From NCBI GenBank assembly GCA_045603125.1, contig JAZULN010000036.1:1-64000 (forward strand): a stretch of DNA of 64,000 nt, written 5' to 3'. This document shows positions 17,539 to 25,414 of the stretch, piece after piece. The stretch comes from CAKSFT01 sp045603125. Its GTDB lineage: Bacteria; Bacillota; Clostridia; UBA1381. Made by a program: the position numbers and the translations under genes. The notes below the pieces were generated by a model. It saw only the letters and a list, made by a program, of their open reading frames with translations, searched no databases and was not told the DNA's origin. Numbering within the stretch: the stretch's first letter is position 1; each line of letters begins with the position of its first letter.

Positions 17539-17567
17539 TTGACAAACTCCTAAATGTGTAGTATAAT
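17539..17567 (+). promoter_or_regulatory. Consensus sigma-A promoter of the SH3/NlpC-P60 gene
   Basis: Perfect TTGACA and TATAAT with a 17-bp spacer. Transcription would start near 17574, giving a 5' leader of about 38 nt. The 180 bp before it are AT-rich with no other feature I can name. Confidence 0.85.
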
Positions 17568-17611
17568 AACTTGCGTTGGCAAAGAACACGAAAAATTTAG
17601 GAGGTTTAGCA

Positions 17612-19042
17612 ATGAGAAATTGGAAACATACAATGTCGGCCTTTATGGCGGTTGTAATGGTCAGTTCGCTTGCAACAACACAGTTTAAAAATATGTCTTC
17701 TGCTTTTGCCAGCAAAGATATAGACGAAAGTGTTTTAATTGAACTAATAGAAGGTGGCGTAAGCGTAGAAACTGCCCAGATTGAGGATGTTCAGTCTGAA
17801 AAGGTTCAGGAAACTGTCGAAGAAAAAATCGACTCTCTTGACAAGGTAGATTTGGCCAAACCATTTGAACCAAAAACAGGTTATGTAATAGCAACAACCG
17901 GAGCACTAAATGTTAGAGCGGCAAGAGATGCAGAATCTAACATAATCGGCAAATTAAATCCCGGATCAGAACTTTGGCTTGAGGGTGAATTTGAAGATTG
18001 GTACTTAATTTCATATGAAGTCAACGGCTCAATGGAAAGAGGTTATGTATCAAAGGAATTTATCGTAACTTCATATGAAGAAGCAAAAGGTATCCTTTTA
18101 GAGGATGTTATGTATGAAAAAGCAAAAATTGCACCAGGTGCTGAAATGAAGTCTGCACCGGATATGAATGCATCTGCAATGGAAGGATTTTTGGAAGAAA
18201 AAGACGTTATTATTATTAAAAAAGTAGATGAGAATTGGTCGCATATATACGTTGCAGACGACTACACTGCAGGTTATGTTTTAAATAGTGCCTTGACACT
18301 TGAAAATAAACTTGTAACCAAAGAACAGGTTTTTGAAGACCGCATGAATGCAATAAAGGCTATTGCAACTCCGGGTTACATTTATGCAGACGGCAGTGTT
18401 AATGTAAGAACCATGCCGGGTGAAGATAAGGAAATCAAAATCACTCTTCCAAACCTGACATCTTGTTATTTAGTTGAAACAATCGGCGACTGGGTTAAAA
18501 TTTCCTACGGAAAAGACTACACAGCCGGTTATGTTAAAAAGGAATATACAATTACAAAAGAAAAATATGATGCTATAAAAGCACAGGAGAGAAGACAGCA
18601 ACAGGCAACAGCTTCTAAGAAAAAGAGCAGCTACTCATATACTATGCCTGCAAACTATACTACTCCGGCTTCAAGCTCAAAGGGACAGCAGATTGTCAAT
18701 GCTGCAAGCAAGTATATAGGTGTAAGATATGTTTACGGTGGTACATCACCGTCAGGCTTTGACTGTTCAGGACTTGTACAGTATGCTTGCCGTCAGGTTG
18801 GTATCAGTGTGAACAGAACCTCAAGAGACCAGTATAAAAATGGTGTTGCTGTTGCAAAGAGCGATCTTCAGCCGGGTGATTTGGTGTTCTTCTCAAAGGG
18901 TTCATCAATATCACATGTTGGTATCTATGCCGGTAACGGTCAGGTACTCCATTCACCAAGCCCTGGTAAGAGAGTATGTTATACACCGCTTTCATCAATG
19001 TGTTCATACTCAAGATACGTAGGTGCAAGAAGAGTTTACTAA
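17612..19042 (+). CDS. Secreted cell-wall hydrolase with three SH3-like domains and an NlpC/P60 peptidase
   Basis: 476 residues. A signal peptide (first ~33 residues, ending near SSAFA) leads to three bacterial SH3-like modules (about 88-150, 165-235, 248-312), a Ser/Thr/Lys-rich linker and a C-terminal NlpC/P60 domain. Its catalytic cysteine is C385 (FDCSGL) and histidine H435 (SHVGIY). Such enzymes cut peptide bonds in peptidoglycan stems, usually D-gamma-glutamyl to diamino acid. The start at 17612 follows a perfect AGGAGG; an in-frame TTG at 17576 lies essentially at the transcription start and would spoil the signal peptide. It is a single gene with a consensus promoter, so high expression is likely. 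Confidence 0.93.
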   Translation: MRNWKHTMSAFMAVVMVSSLATTQFKNMSSAFASKDIDESVLIELIEGGVSVETAQIEDVQSEKVQETVEEKIDSLDKVDLAKPFEPKTGYVIATTGALNVRAARDAESNIIGKLNPGSELWLEGEFEDWYLISYEVNGSMERGYVSKEFIVTSYEEAKGILLEDVMYEKAKIAPGAEMKSAPDMNASAMEGFLEEKDVIIIKKVDENWSHIYVADDYTAGYVLNSALTLENKLVTKEQVFEDRMNAIKAIATPGYIYADGSVNVRTMPGEDKEIKITLPNLTSCYLVETIGDWVKISYGKDYTAGYVKKEYTITKEKYDAIKAQERRQQQATASKKKSSYSYTMPANYTTPASSSKGQQIVNAASKYIGVRYVYGGTSPSGFDCSGLVQYACRQVGISVNRTSRDQYKNGVAVAKSDLQPGDLVFFSKGSSISHVGIYAGNGQVLHSPSPGKRVCYTPLSSMCSYSRYVGARRVY

Positions 19043-19068
19043 GAGGGAATGTAAAAATAGTCCAGACC

Positions 19069-19176
19069 GCAAAAAGGATCCCTTTTTGCTATAAAAAAAT
19101 ATAGTCACTCGGCGTACATATGTACGCTGTCGGATAACCAAAAGCAAGGCGGGAGCCTTGCTTTTGCTATATTTTT
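19069..19176 (+). other. Structured intergenic element: hairpin followed by a three-way junction
   Basis: Downstream of the NlpC gene, 19069-19089 is a perfect 9-bp hairpin (GCAAAAAGG/CCTTTTTGC). Next, 19095-19104 pairs perfectly with 19167-19176 (AAAAATATAG/CTATATTTTT). This pairing encloses an 8-bp hairpin (19110-19117 with 19122-19129) and a perfect 11-bp hairpin with a GGGA loop (19140-19150 with 19155-19165). The last hairpin and the T-run after it can act as a terminator. The whole is more elaborate than a terminator needs. It could be a small RNA, a 3' UTR element or a miniature repeat. Confidence 0.6.
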
Positions 19177-19269
19177 CATTCTGAATCAATTTTAACCTTC
19201 CCAAAATAGAAATATAATACCAATTTCAAGAGTTATTTTAAATGTTAATAAAAAATATATAGAATTTAC

Positions 19270-19298
19270 TTGACAATCCAATATAAATATAGTAGAAT
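19270..19298 (+). promoter_or_regulatory. Sigma-A promoter of the his operon
   Basis: TTGACA, 17 bp, TAGAAT, about 35 bp upstream of the ribosome site of hisZ. No T-box or leader peptide is visible between them. Confidence 0.75.
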
Positions 19299-19339
19299 TA
19301 CTTTATCACTTTAACACGCTAAAAGAAAGGGCGATATTT

Positions 19340-20596
19340 ATGTCAGACTGGAGATTACACACTCCCCTTGGGTTAACCGATATTTTACCTGAGGAATGTG
19401 AGAGAAAAAAAGAAGTTGAAACTGTTATAAATGATATATTTGAATCTATGGGATATAGAGAAATTGAGACACCTACCTTTGAATATTACGATGTGTTCTC
19501 AGGAGGTTCGGGGCAGATTTCTCAGGAGAATATGTTTAAGTTTTTCGATGAGAAAGGACGAATTTTAACTCTTCGCCCCGATATCACAACTTCTATCGCA
19601 AGAGTTTGTGCCACGAAGATGCAGGACGAAGAATTACCATTAAGGCTCTCATACACCGGAAACGTTTTTCGGGCAGAAAAGACCGAGGGTGCAAGGCAGA
19701 GAGAATTTACCCAAAGCGGTATTGAGTTAATTGGTGAGGATACACCAATGGCAGATGCCGAGGTAATTTCTGCCGCAATTGAGGCGCTATATGCTGTTGG
19801 GATAAAGGATTTTCAAGTGGAAATCGGTCAGGTAGCCTTCTTTAACGGGCTTGTTGAACAGGCAGGGTTAAATGATGAGGATATAGAAAAGCTGCGTGAG
19901 AGAATAGATTGTAAGGATAGTTTGGGTATCCGGGAACTGACCGAGAGACTGAACTTAAGCGATGAGATAAAAGGGCTTATGATTGCTTTGCCTGAGCTTT
20001 TCGGGGACTTGTCGGTAATTGAAAAGGCAGATATCTCCGGACTAAACCCGGTATCAAAAGCGGCACTTGATAATTTAAGATGCATATATAATCTTTTGGA
20101 AAGTTATGGATTTTCAGATGTTATCTCCATTGATCTTGGAATGCTTCAGAGTATTTCTTATTACACTGGCTCTATTTTTAAGTGTTATACCCATGGCGTA
20201 GGATTTCCGGTGTGTGCCGGGGGGAGGTATAATAACCTTGTTGGAAAATTTGGAAAAAGCATGAGTGCAGTTGGCGTTGCGTTTGGTATTAACAGAATAT
20301 TATCGGCACTAAGAAAAATTGACGGTGAAGATTTGGTTTATAAGACTCCCGTGATTTTTGCAGAAAAAGGTCTTGAAGGGGATGCGTATAGCTTTTCAAA
20401 AACCTTAAGGTGTAACGGATTTTCCTGCATCTTATATACAGGCGAAAAGGACAGGGATAAAGCGGTAGAATATGCTAAAAACATAAATTCTGACTATATT
20501 TTTATGGTTACAGAAAAAGGACTCTTGGTAAGAAATTTGGAAACGGGCGAAAGAATAGAAACCACGATAGCAGACTTTTTGGAAAACTACGAATAA
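19340..20596 (+). CDS. hisZ: ATP phosphoribosyltransferase regulatory subunit HisZ
   Basis: 418 residues, a catalytically inactive relative of histidyl-tRNA synthetase. The class II synthetase core is visible (motif-2-like arginine region around LRPDITTSIAR and a GGRYNNL segment), but the anticodon-binding domain is reduced. HisZ is needed with the short form of HisG to make the first enzyme of histidine synthesis and to sense histidine. The adjacent hisG is the short form, which supports this reading over a true HisS. First gene of hisZ-hisG-hisA-hisIE; GAAAGG ribosome site. Confidence 0.93.
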   Translation: MSDWRLHTPLGLTDILPEECERKKEVETVINDIFESMGYREIETPTFEYYDVFSGGSGQISQENMFKFFDEKGRILTLRPDITTSIARVCATKMQDEELPLRLSYTGNVFRAEKTEGARQREFTQSGIELIGEDTPMADAEVISAAIEALYAVGIKDFQVEIGQVAFFNGLVEQAGLNDEDIEKLRERIDCKDSLGIRELTERLNLSDEIKGLMIALPELFGDLSVIEKADISGLNPVSKAALDNLRCIYNLLESYGFSDVISIDLGMLQSISYYTGSIFKCYTHGVGFPVCAGGRYNNLVGKFGKSMSAVGVAFGINRILSALRKIDGEDLVYKTPVIFAEKGLEGDAYSFSKTLRCNGFSCILYTGEKDRDKAVEYAKNINSDYIFMVTEKGLLVRNLETGERIETTIADFLENYE

Positions 20597-20609
20597 TGAG
20601 GAGAAGAAA

Positions 20610-21251
20610 ATGCAGTATTTAACGGTGGCTCTGGCAAAAGGCAGGTTAGCCGAGCTTTCAATGGATTTATTTATAAAAAACGGGTATGACTGCTCGGCTA
20701 TGAAGGAAAAGTCGAGAAAGCTTATCTTTACCGATGAAAAGAACAAGATGAAATTTATTCTTGTTAAGGCATCGGATGTGCCCACATATGTAGAATATGG
20801 GGCGGCAGACATTGGGATTGTAGGTAAAGACTCACTTTTGGAGGAAAATAAAAACCTATACGAGATGATTAACTTAGGCTTTGGGGCGTGTAAGATGGCG
20901 GTCTGCGGACCAATTGAACTAAAGGACAAGTTCAGAAAAATCAACAACTTAAAGGTTGCATCAAAATACACGAAGACCGCCGAAAGCTATTTTCAGGATC
21001 AGTTGGGTCAGACTATTGAGCTTATAAAACTAAACGGCTCGGTGGAGTTAGCACCACTTGTAGGTCTTAGCGACGTTATTGTGGATATCGTGGAAAGCGG
21101 AAAGACCCTAAAGGAAAATGGACTGGATGTTTTAGAGGACATCTGCCCGTTATCTGCATGGTTTGTGGTAAATAAGGTGAGTATGAAAATTCACAGAGAC
21201 AGGATTATGAAGATAGTAGAAGGTTTTAAAGAAGAAATTAAAGGAGAATGA
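20610..21251 (+). CDS. hisG: ATP phosphoribosyltransferase, short form (HisG)
   Basis: 213 residues, about the usual length of the short HisG that lacks the C-terminal regulatory domain and works only with HisZ. It joins ATP and PRPP in the first step of histidine synthesis. The N-terminal ALAKGRL motif and the periplasmic-binding-protein-like PRPP loop near residues 150-170 are present. It lies 13 bp after hisZ with a GAGGAGA site and ends next to hisA. Confidence 0.95.
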   Translation: MQYLTVALAKGRLAELSMDLFIKNGYDCSAMKEKSRKLIFTDEKNKMKFILVKASDVPTYVEYGAADIGIVGKDSLLEENKNLYEMINLGFGACKMAVCGPIELKDKFRKINNLKVASKYTKTAESYFQDQLGQTIELIKLNGSVELAPLVGLSDVIVDIVESGKTLKENGLDVLEDICPLSAWFVVNKVSMKIHRDRIMKIVEGFKEEIKGE

Positions 21252-21253
21252 AA

Positions 21254-21967
21254 ATGAGGATTTATCCTGCGATTGATATAAAAGACGGCAACTGCGTGAG
21301 ACTTTTTAAAGGCAGGTTTGACGATGTAACAGTATATGGTACCGACCCGGTAGCTGTTGCAAAAAGATGGGAAGAAGAGGGTGCAGAATTTATCCATGTG
21401 GTGGATTTAGACGGAGCCTTAAAGGGTCGGGGTGTAAACTCCGGAGTTATAAGGGATATCTGTAAAAGTGTTAATGTGCCGGTGCAAACAGGCGGCGGTA
21501 TAAGAACAATGGAGGATATTCAATTTATGCTGGAGTGTGGCGTGACGAGAGTTATTATCGGCACATCGGCTGTTCGAAACATAGAATTTGTAAAAGAGGC
21601 TGTTAAAAAATACGGGAAAAAAATTGTAATCGGAATTGATGCTAAAGACTCAATGGTTGCCATTGAAGGCTGGGAAGAGGTAAGTAGCTTTAAGGCCCTT
21701 GACTTTGCCCGTGAGATGGAAAAAATCGGGGTAAAGACTATAGTTTATACCGATATTGCAACCGACGGAACCTTGAGGGGCCCGAACATCGAGGCTATGA
21801 TTGAGATGAGCGAGAATTTAAATCTTGATGTTATAGCATCGGGTGGCGTCGGAAATGAAGAGCATTTGATAGAACTTTCAAAGACGAAAGTCGAGGGTGC
21901 AATTGTGGGAAAAGCTCTGTATACAGGAAATGTAGAGCTAAAAAGCATTTTAGGAAAGGTTAAGTGA
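21254..21967 (+). CDS. hisA: Phosphoribosylformimino-5-aminoimidazole carboxamide ribotide isomerase (HisA)
   Basis: 237 residues, a (beta/alpha)8 barrel. It has the PAIDIKDG start with the first catalytic aspartate, GGGIR in the middle, the second catalytic Asp in TDIATDGTL, and the ASGGVG phosphate loop. It isomerises ProFAR to PRFAR in histidine synthesis. I start it at the ATG at 21254, seven bases after AGGAG. The ATG at 21248 overlaps the hisG stop but is too close to that site. HisF, HisH, HisB, HisC and HisD are not here. Confidence 0.95.
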   Translation: MRIYPAIDIKDGNCVRLFKGRFDDVTVYGTDPVAVAKRWEEEGAEFIHVVDLDGALKGRGVNSGVIRDICKSVNVPVQTGGGIRTMEDIQFMLECGVTRVIIGTSAVRNIEFVKEAVKKYGKKIVIGIDAKDSMVAIEGWEEVSSFKALDFAREMEKIGVKTIVYTDIATDGTLRGPNIEAMIEMSENLNLDVIASGGVGNEEHLIELSKTKVEGAIVGKALYTGNVELKSILGKVK

Positions 21968-21977
21968 GGTTTAGAAA

Positions 21978-22595
21978 ATGGAAAATATAAAGTTTGATGA
22001 AAAAGGATTGATTCCGGCGGTAGTGCAGGATATAACCTCAGGCGAGGTTTTGATGGTGGCATATATGAACGAAGAAAGTCTTGAACTTTCAAAAAAGACA
22101 GGTCACGCAACCTTCTGGTCACGCTCAAGAAATGAAATTTGGGAAAAGGGCAAGACTTCGGGGAATTTTATGAATATAAAAGATATGCGGCTTGACTGTG
22201 ATAATGACTGTATTTTGGTGTTGGTAGAGCCTGACGGTCCTGCGTGTCACACAGGCAAAAGAACCTGCTTTTTTAAAGGTATCGACGGGGAAGAGCTTGA
22301 TATTGAAAAGGGTAACAGCAACGATATTTTGTTAAGGCTTATGAAGGTTACCGAGGACAGAAAGGTAAACCCACAGGAGGGAAGTTACACTAATTATCTT
22401 TTCTCAAAAGGTGAAGATAAAATTCTTAAAAAGGTTGGCGAAGAGGCGGCAGAAGTGGTAATTGCCGGCAAAAACCGTGATAAAGACGAGATATCTTATG
22501 AGGTGGCAGATTTAATGTATCACTTAACGGTTATGCTTGCTGATAACAATATGACCTGGAGGGACATTTTCGATGAGTTGGAAAAACGAAGATAA
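21978..22595 (+). CDS. hisIE: Bifunctional phosphoribosyl-AMP cyclohydrolase / phosphoribosyl-ATP pyrophosphatase (HisIE)
   Basis: 205 residues. The HisI half (about 1-105) has the FWSRSR motif and the metal-binding LDCDNDC and CHTGKRTCF cysteines. The HisE half (about 112-205) has the helical GEEAAEVVIA motif of the MazG-like pyrophosphatase fold. Together they do steps 2 and 3 of histidine synthesis. The end overlaps the next gene by 23 bp, which couples it to the Ppx-like protein. Confidence 0.95.
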   Translation: MENIKFDEKGLIPAVVQDITSGEVLMVAYMNEESLELSKKTGHATFWSRSRNEIWEKGKTSGNFMNIKDMRLDCDNDCILVLVEPDGPACHTGKRTCFFKGIDGEELDIEKGNSNDILLRLMKVTEDRKVNPQEGSYTNYLFSKGEDKILKKVGEEAAEVVIAGKNRDKDEISYEVADLMYHLTVMLADNNMTWRDIFDELEKRR

Positions 22596-23445
22596 ATTCG
22601 TAATAATAGACATCGGCTCAAATACTATAAGAAGTGTTTTGTATGATGAAGACGGGACGTTATCAAAAAAGGAAAATATAGTCTTCCCCTCATATATTCT
22701 CTCGGACACAAAGGACGGAGAATTAACCAACCGTGGGATTGAAACGCTGATTTTGGACATTAAAAAAGTAAGAGAGTATTTTTTACCATGTAAAAATTTC
22801 TATGCCTTTGCCACATCGGCAATGCGGGATGTAAAAAATTTCTCTGAAGTTTTTGGAAAAATCAAGTCGGAAACCGGGGTAGAAATTGACCTTATCTCGG
22901 GCGAGACCGAGGCGTTATGTGACTTTCTTGCGATAAAGAATGTATCCTCGGAAAATGAGGGAATAGCTGTCGACTTAGGCGGCGGTTCGGGACAGGTTAT
23001 AGTCTATCAAGATGCCGAGATTATAGAGAGTACATCAAAGCCGATAGGGGTAAAGAGGGTTAAAAATCTTTTCTTAAAAGAAATCTTTCCCGATGCGGAT
23101 GAGATTTCAAAAATTTCCCGATATATTGAAGAGAATCTTTCGGAAATTAAGGGAAGATGTGACACCCTTTGGTTTATGGGCGGAACGCTAAAAGCAATTG
23201 ATGGCGGTGTTAAAAAGCTTTTTAAGTGTGACGAAATCACAGTGGATATTTTAGATGAGCTTTATAGATTTATTTTCGATAACCCCGAGGTGGCACAAAA
23301 AATGTTTTATAAGCGCTATGAGGTGATGCCGACGGGAATTATTGTTACAAAGGCGATATGCCAATGTCTTGGAGCTGGAAAAATACGTGTCACCGAGCAA
23401 GGCGTGAGAGATGGATATGTGCGGATGCGGATTATGGGAGAATAA
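22573..23445 (+). CDS. Ppx/GppA-family phosphatase (exopolyphosphatase-like)
   Basis: 290 residues of the actin/hsp70-like ATPase fold. The phosphate-1 loop is DIGSNTIR, the adenosine-loop glycines are DLGGGSGQ, and the catalytic glutamate is in the SGETEA segment. Members hydrolyse polyphosphate or pppGpp. It lacks the C-terminal HD-like domains of long Ppx, so it is the short two-domain form. It starts within hisIE (ATG preceded by GGAGG) and ends at a terminator, so it is the last gene of the his transcript. A link with histidine synthesis (ATP use, stringent response) is only inferred. Confidence 0.85.
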   Translation: MSWKNEDKFVIIDIGSNTIRSVLYDEDGTLSKKENIVFPSYILSDTKDGELTNRGIETLILDIKKVREYFLPCKNFYAFATSAMRDVKNFSEVFGKIKSETGVEIDLISGETEALCDFLAIKNVSSENEGIAVDLGGGSGQVIVYQDAEIIESTSKPIGVKRVKNLFLKEIFPDADEISKISRYIEENLSEIKGRCDTLWFMGGTLKAIDGGVKKLFKCDEITVDILDELYRFIFDNPEVAQKMFYKRYEVMPTGIIVTKAICQCLGAGKIRVTEQGVRDGYVRMRIMGE

Positions 23446-23476
23446 AACGGTGTCTTTTAAAAGATGCCGTTTTTTA
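23443..23476 (+). terminator. Terminator of the his operon
   Basis: The hairpin AAAACGG...CCGTTTT with a T-run directly after the ppx-like stop. Confidence 0.88.
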
Positions 23477-23505
23477 AATTTTTATGATTTATACCACATT
23501 TTATA

Positions 23506-23534
23506 TTGAAATTTCTTAAAATTTATGGTATGAT
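23506..23534 (+). promoter_or_regulatory. Promoter of the yhbY-leuS cluster
   Basis: TTGAAA, 17 bp, TATGAT, about 45 bp upstream of the yhbY start. Confidence 0.65.
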
Positions 23535-23577
23535 ATATAATTGAGATAGTGTAAATTGATTCGAGAGGAAGTAGGAA

Positions 23578-23880
23578 ATGATTTCAAGCAAGCAAAGAGC
23601 GTATTTAAGAAAACTTGCAAACGGTATAGACCCGATATTTCAGATAGGAAAGTCGGGGGTTACAGAGGAGATTTTAACTCAACTTTCTAACGCCTTAGAG
23701 GCAAGAGAGCTGATAAAGATTCATCTTTTGGAGAATTCTATGTTAGATATAAAAGAAACCTGTAACGAGGTGGCGGAAAAGCTTTCGGCTGAGCCCGTTC
23801 AGGCAATCGGCTCAAAATTTGTGATATATAGACCCTGCCGAAAACCGCAGGAGAGAAAAATAGAACTACCTAAAAAGTAG
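23578..23880 (+). CDS. yhbY: YhbY-type CRM-domain RNA-binding protein
   Basis: A 100-residue single-domain CRM protein that associates with pre-50S ribosomal subunits. It starts with the KQRAYLRKLA helix and has the IGKSG loop (GxxG-like RNA-binding motif) near residue 24. Full family length. It leads a conserved Firmicute cluster yhbY-nadD-yqeK-rsfS; nadD follows 9 bp later. Confidence 0.92.
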   Translation: MISSKQRAYLRKLANGIDPIFQIGKSGVTEEILTQLSNALEARELIKIHLLENSMLDIKETCNEVAEKLSAEPVQAIGSKFVIYRPCRKPQERKIELPKK

Positions 23881-23889
23881 GAGGGGAAT

Positions 23890-25044
23890 ATGCCGAAGAT
23901 TGGAATACTTGGCGGAACTTTTGACCCTATCCATAATGGTCATATTGAGATGGCAAAAGCGGCAAAGTTGGGGTTGGGACTTTTAGAAGTCCTTTTTATA
24001 ACAGGCGGAAATCCGCCCCATAAAAAAGAGAAAAAAGTGACCGATGCCCATATTCGCCACGAAATGGTAGAGAGTGCCATAAAAGGTATCGACGGATTTC
24101 GGGCCATAGATTATGAGATAAAAAAAGAAAACTATTCATATACGGCAGAAACCTTAAAGTTTTTAAAAAATGAAAATCCGGAGGATGAATATTTTTTCAT
24201 AGTTGGTGCCGATTCGCTTGATTATATAGACAAGTGGTATTTGCCGGAGGAGATTTTTAAAATTGCAACTTTAGTTGCATTTTCAAGAAATGATTTTGAA
24301 ATTAAAAAGAAAGCTAAGGCTTTAGAAGAAAAATTTGGCGGCAAAATCATAATTTTAGATGATAAGATTTCAGATATTTCGTCGACCGGGATAAGACTGT
24401 TGGTTGATATGGATGAGGACGTATCAGGACTTGTTCCAAAGTCATGTGTGGAGTATATAAAAACCCATAGACTTTATCGGGACGAGCTTTCAAAAATCAG
24501 GATAGATGTGAAGAAAAGTCTTGAAGAAAAGCGATATATCCATACGCTTGGTGTTGCAAAAATGTGTGTAAGACTTGCAAAACTCTATGGCGTGGACATT
24601 AAAAAAGCATATTTGGCAGGACTTTTACACGATATTGCAAAGAATATCCCAAAGGACGAAATGCTAAATTTATCAAGGGAAAAGGAAGTTTCACTCGACG
24701 ATTTTGAGTGGGAAAACCCACACCTCATTCACCCAAAGCTCGGTGCTGTGATTTCCCATGAGAGGTTTGGGATTGAAGACCCCGACATTTTAAATGCTAT
24801 TAGCTGGCATACGCTGGGGCGTGAGGGGATGTCAGATTTAGAAAAAATCGTCTATGTTTCGGATATGATAGAGGAAGGAAGATGTTACCCTGAGGTTGAA
24901 TTTCTGCGAAGGGTGGCATTTGAAAATCTTGATAAGGCGGTATATCATTGCATTGATGCCACCATCCAATTTAACAAAGGCAAGAAAATTCACCCAAGTG
25001 CATTTAGTGTGCGGGATTTTTATAAAGACAAAGTTTTAAATTAA
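23890..25044 (+). CDS. nadD: Fused nicotinate-mononucleotide adenylyltransferase (NadD) and YqeK-type HD phosphohydrolase
   Basis: 384 residues carrying two proteins that are usually separate genes. Residues 1 to about 195 are NadD, which adenylates nicotinate mononucleotide in NAD synthesis. It has the GGTFDPIHNGH nucleotide motif and the SSTGIR signature. Residues from about 200 are an HD-domain YqeK protein with LHDIAKN (H247/D248) and a SWHT segment; YqeK proteins are Ap4A hydrolases. I see no stop, frameshift or internal ribosome site between the halves, so the fusion looks real. In most Firmicutes nadD and yqeK are neighbours, which fits a simple gene fusion. Confidence 0.92.
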   Translation: MPKIGILGGTFDPIHNGHIEMAKAAKLGLGLLEVLFITGGNPPHKKEKKVTDAHIRHEMVESAIKGIDGFRAIDYEIKKENYSYTAETLKFLKNENPEDEYFFIVGADSLDYIDKWYLPEEIFKIATLVAFSRNDFEIKKKAKALEEKFGGKIIILDDKISDISSTGIRLLVDMDEDVSGLVPKSCVEYIKTHRLYRDELSKIRIDVKKSLEEKRYIHTLGVAKMCVRLAKLYGVDIKKAYLAGLLHDIAKNIPKDEMLNLSREKEVSLDDFEWENPHLIHPKLGAVISHERFGIEDPDILNAISWHTLGREGMSDLEKIVYVSDMIEEGRCYPEVEFLRRVAFENLDKAVYHCIDATIQFNKGKKIHPSAFSVRDFYKDKVLN

Positions 25045-25056
25045 GGAGGAAGGATA

Positions 25057-25395
25057 ATGGAGAGAGTAGAAAAAATTGCCCAGACCCTTTATGATAAAAA
25101 GGCGGACGGTATTAAAATTTTAGATATTTCGGATTTAACATCAATCGGGAACTATTTTATAATTTGCAGTTGTAATTCGAGTATCCACGTTAAGGCCTGT
25201 GCCGGTGAGGTTGAGGATAAGCTAAAAGAGATTGGTATAACCCCAAACCACATTGAGGGTTTTAGTGGCGGAAACTGGATTTTGATGGACTATAACGACA
25301 TAATAGTCCATGTTATGACCGAGGAAAATCATGAGTTTTACGCATTAGAAAAGCTCTGGAGTGATGCAAAAGAAATTACGGTGGATTTGAAATAA
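25057..25395 (+). CDS. rsfS: Ribosome silencing factor RsfS
   Basis: 112 residues of the RsfS/YbeB/Iojap family. It binds ribosomal protein L14 on free 50S subunits and blocks joining with 30S in slow growth. The DISDLTSIGNYFIIC start and the conserved WILMDYNDIIVHVM strand-helix are clear. AAGGAGG site; 12 bp after nadD-yqeK and 19 bp before leuS. Confidence 0.95.
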   Translation: MERVEKIAQTLYDKKADGIKILDISDLTSIGNYFIICSCNSSIHVKACAGEVEDKLKEIGITPNHIEGFSGGNWILMDYNDIIVHVMTEENHEFYALEKLWSDAKEITVDLK

Positions 25396-25414
25396 AAGAA
25401 AGGAACATATAAAA

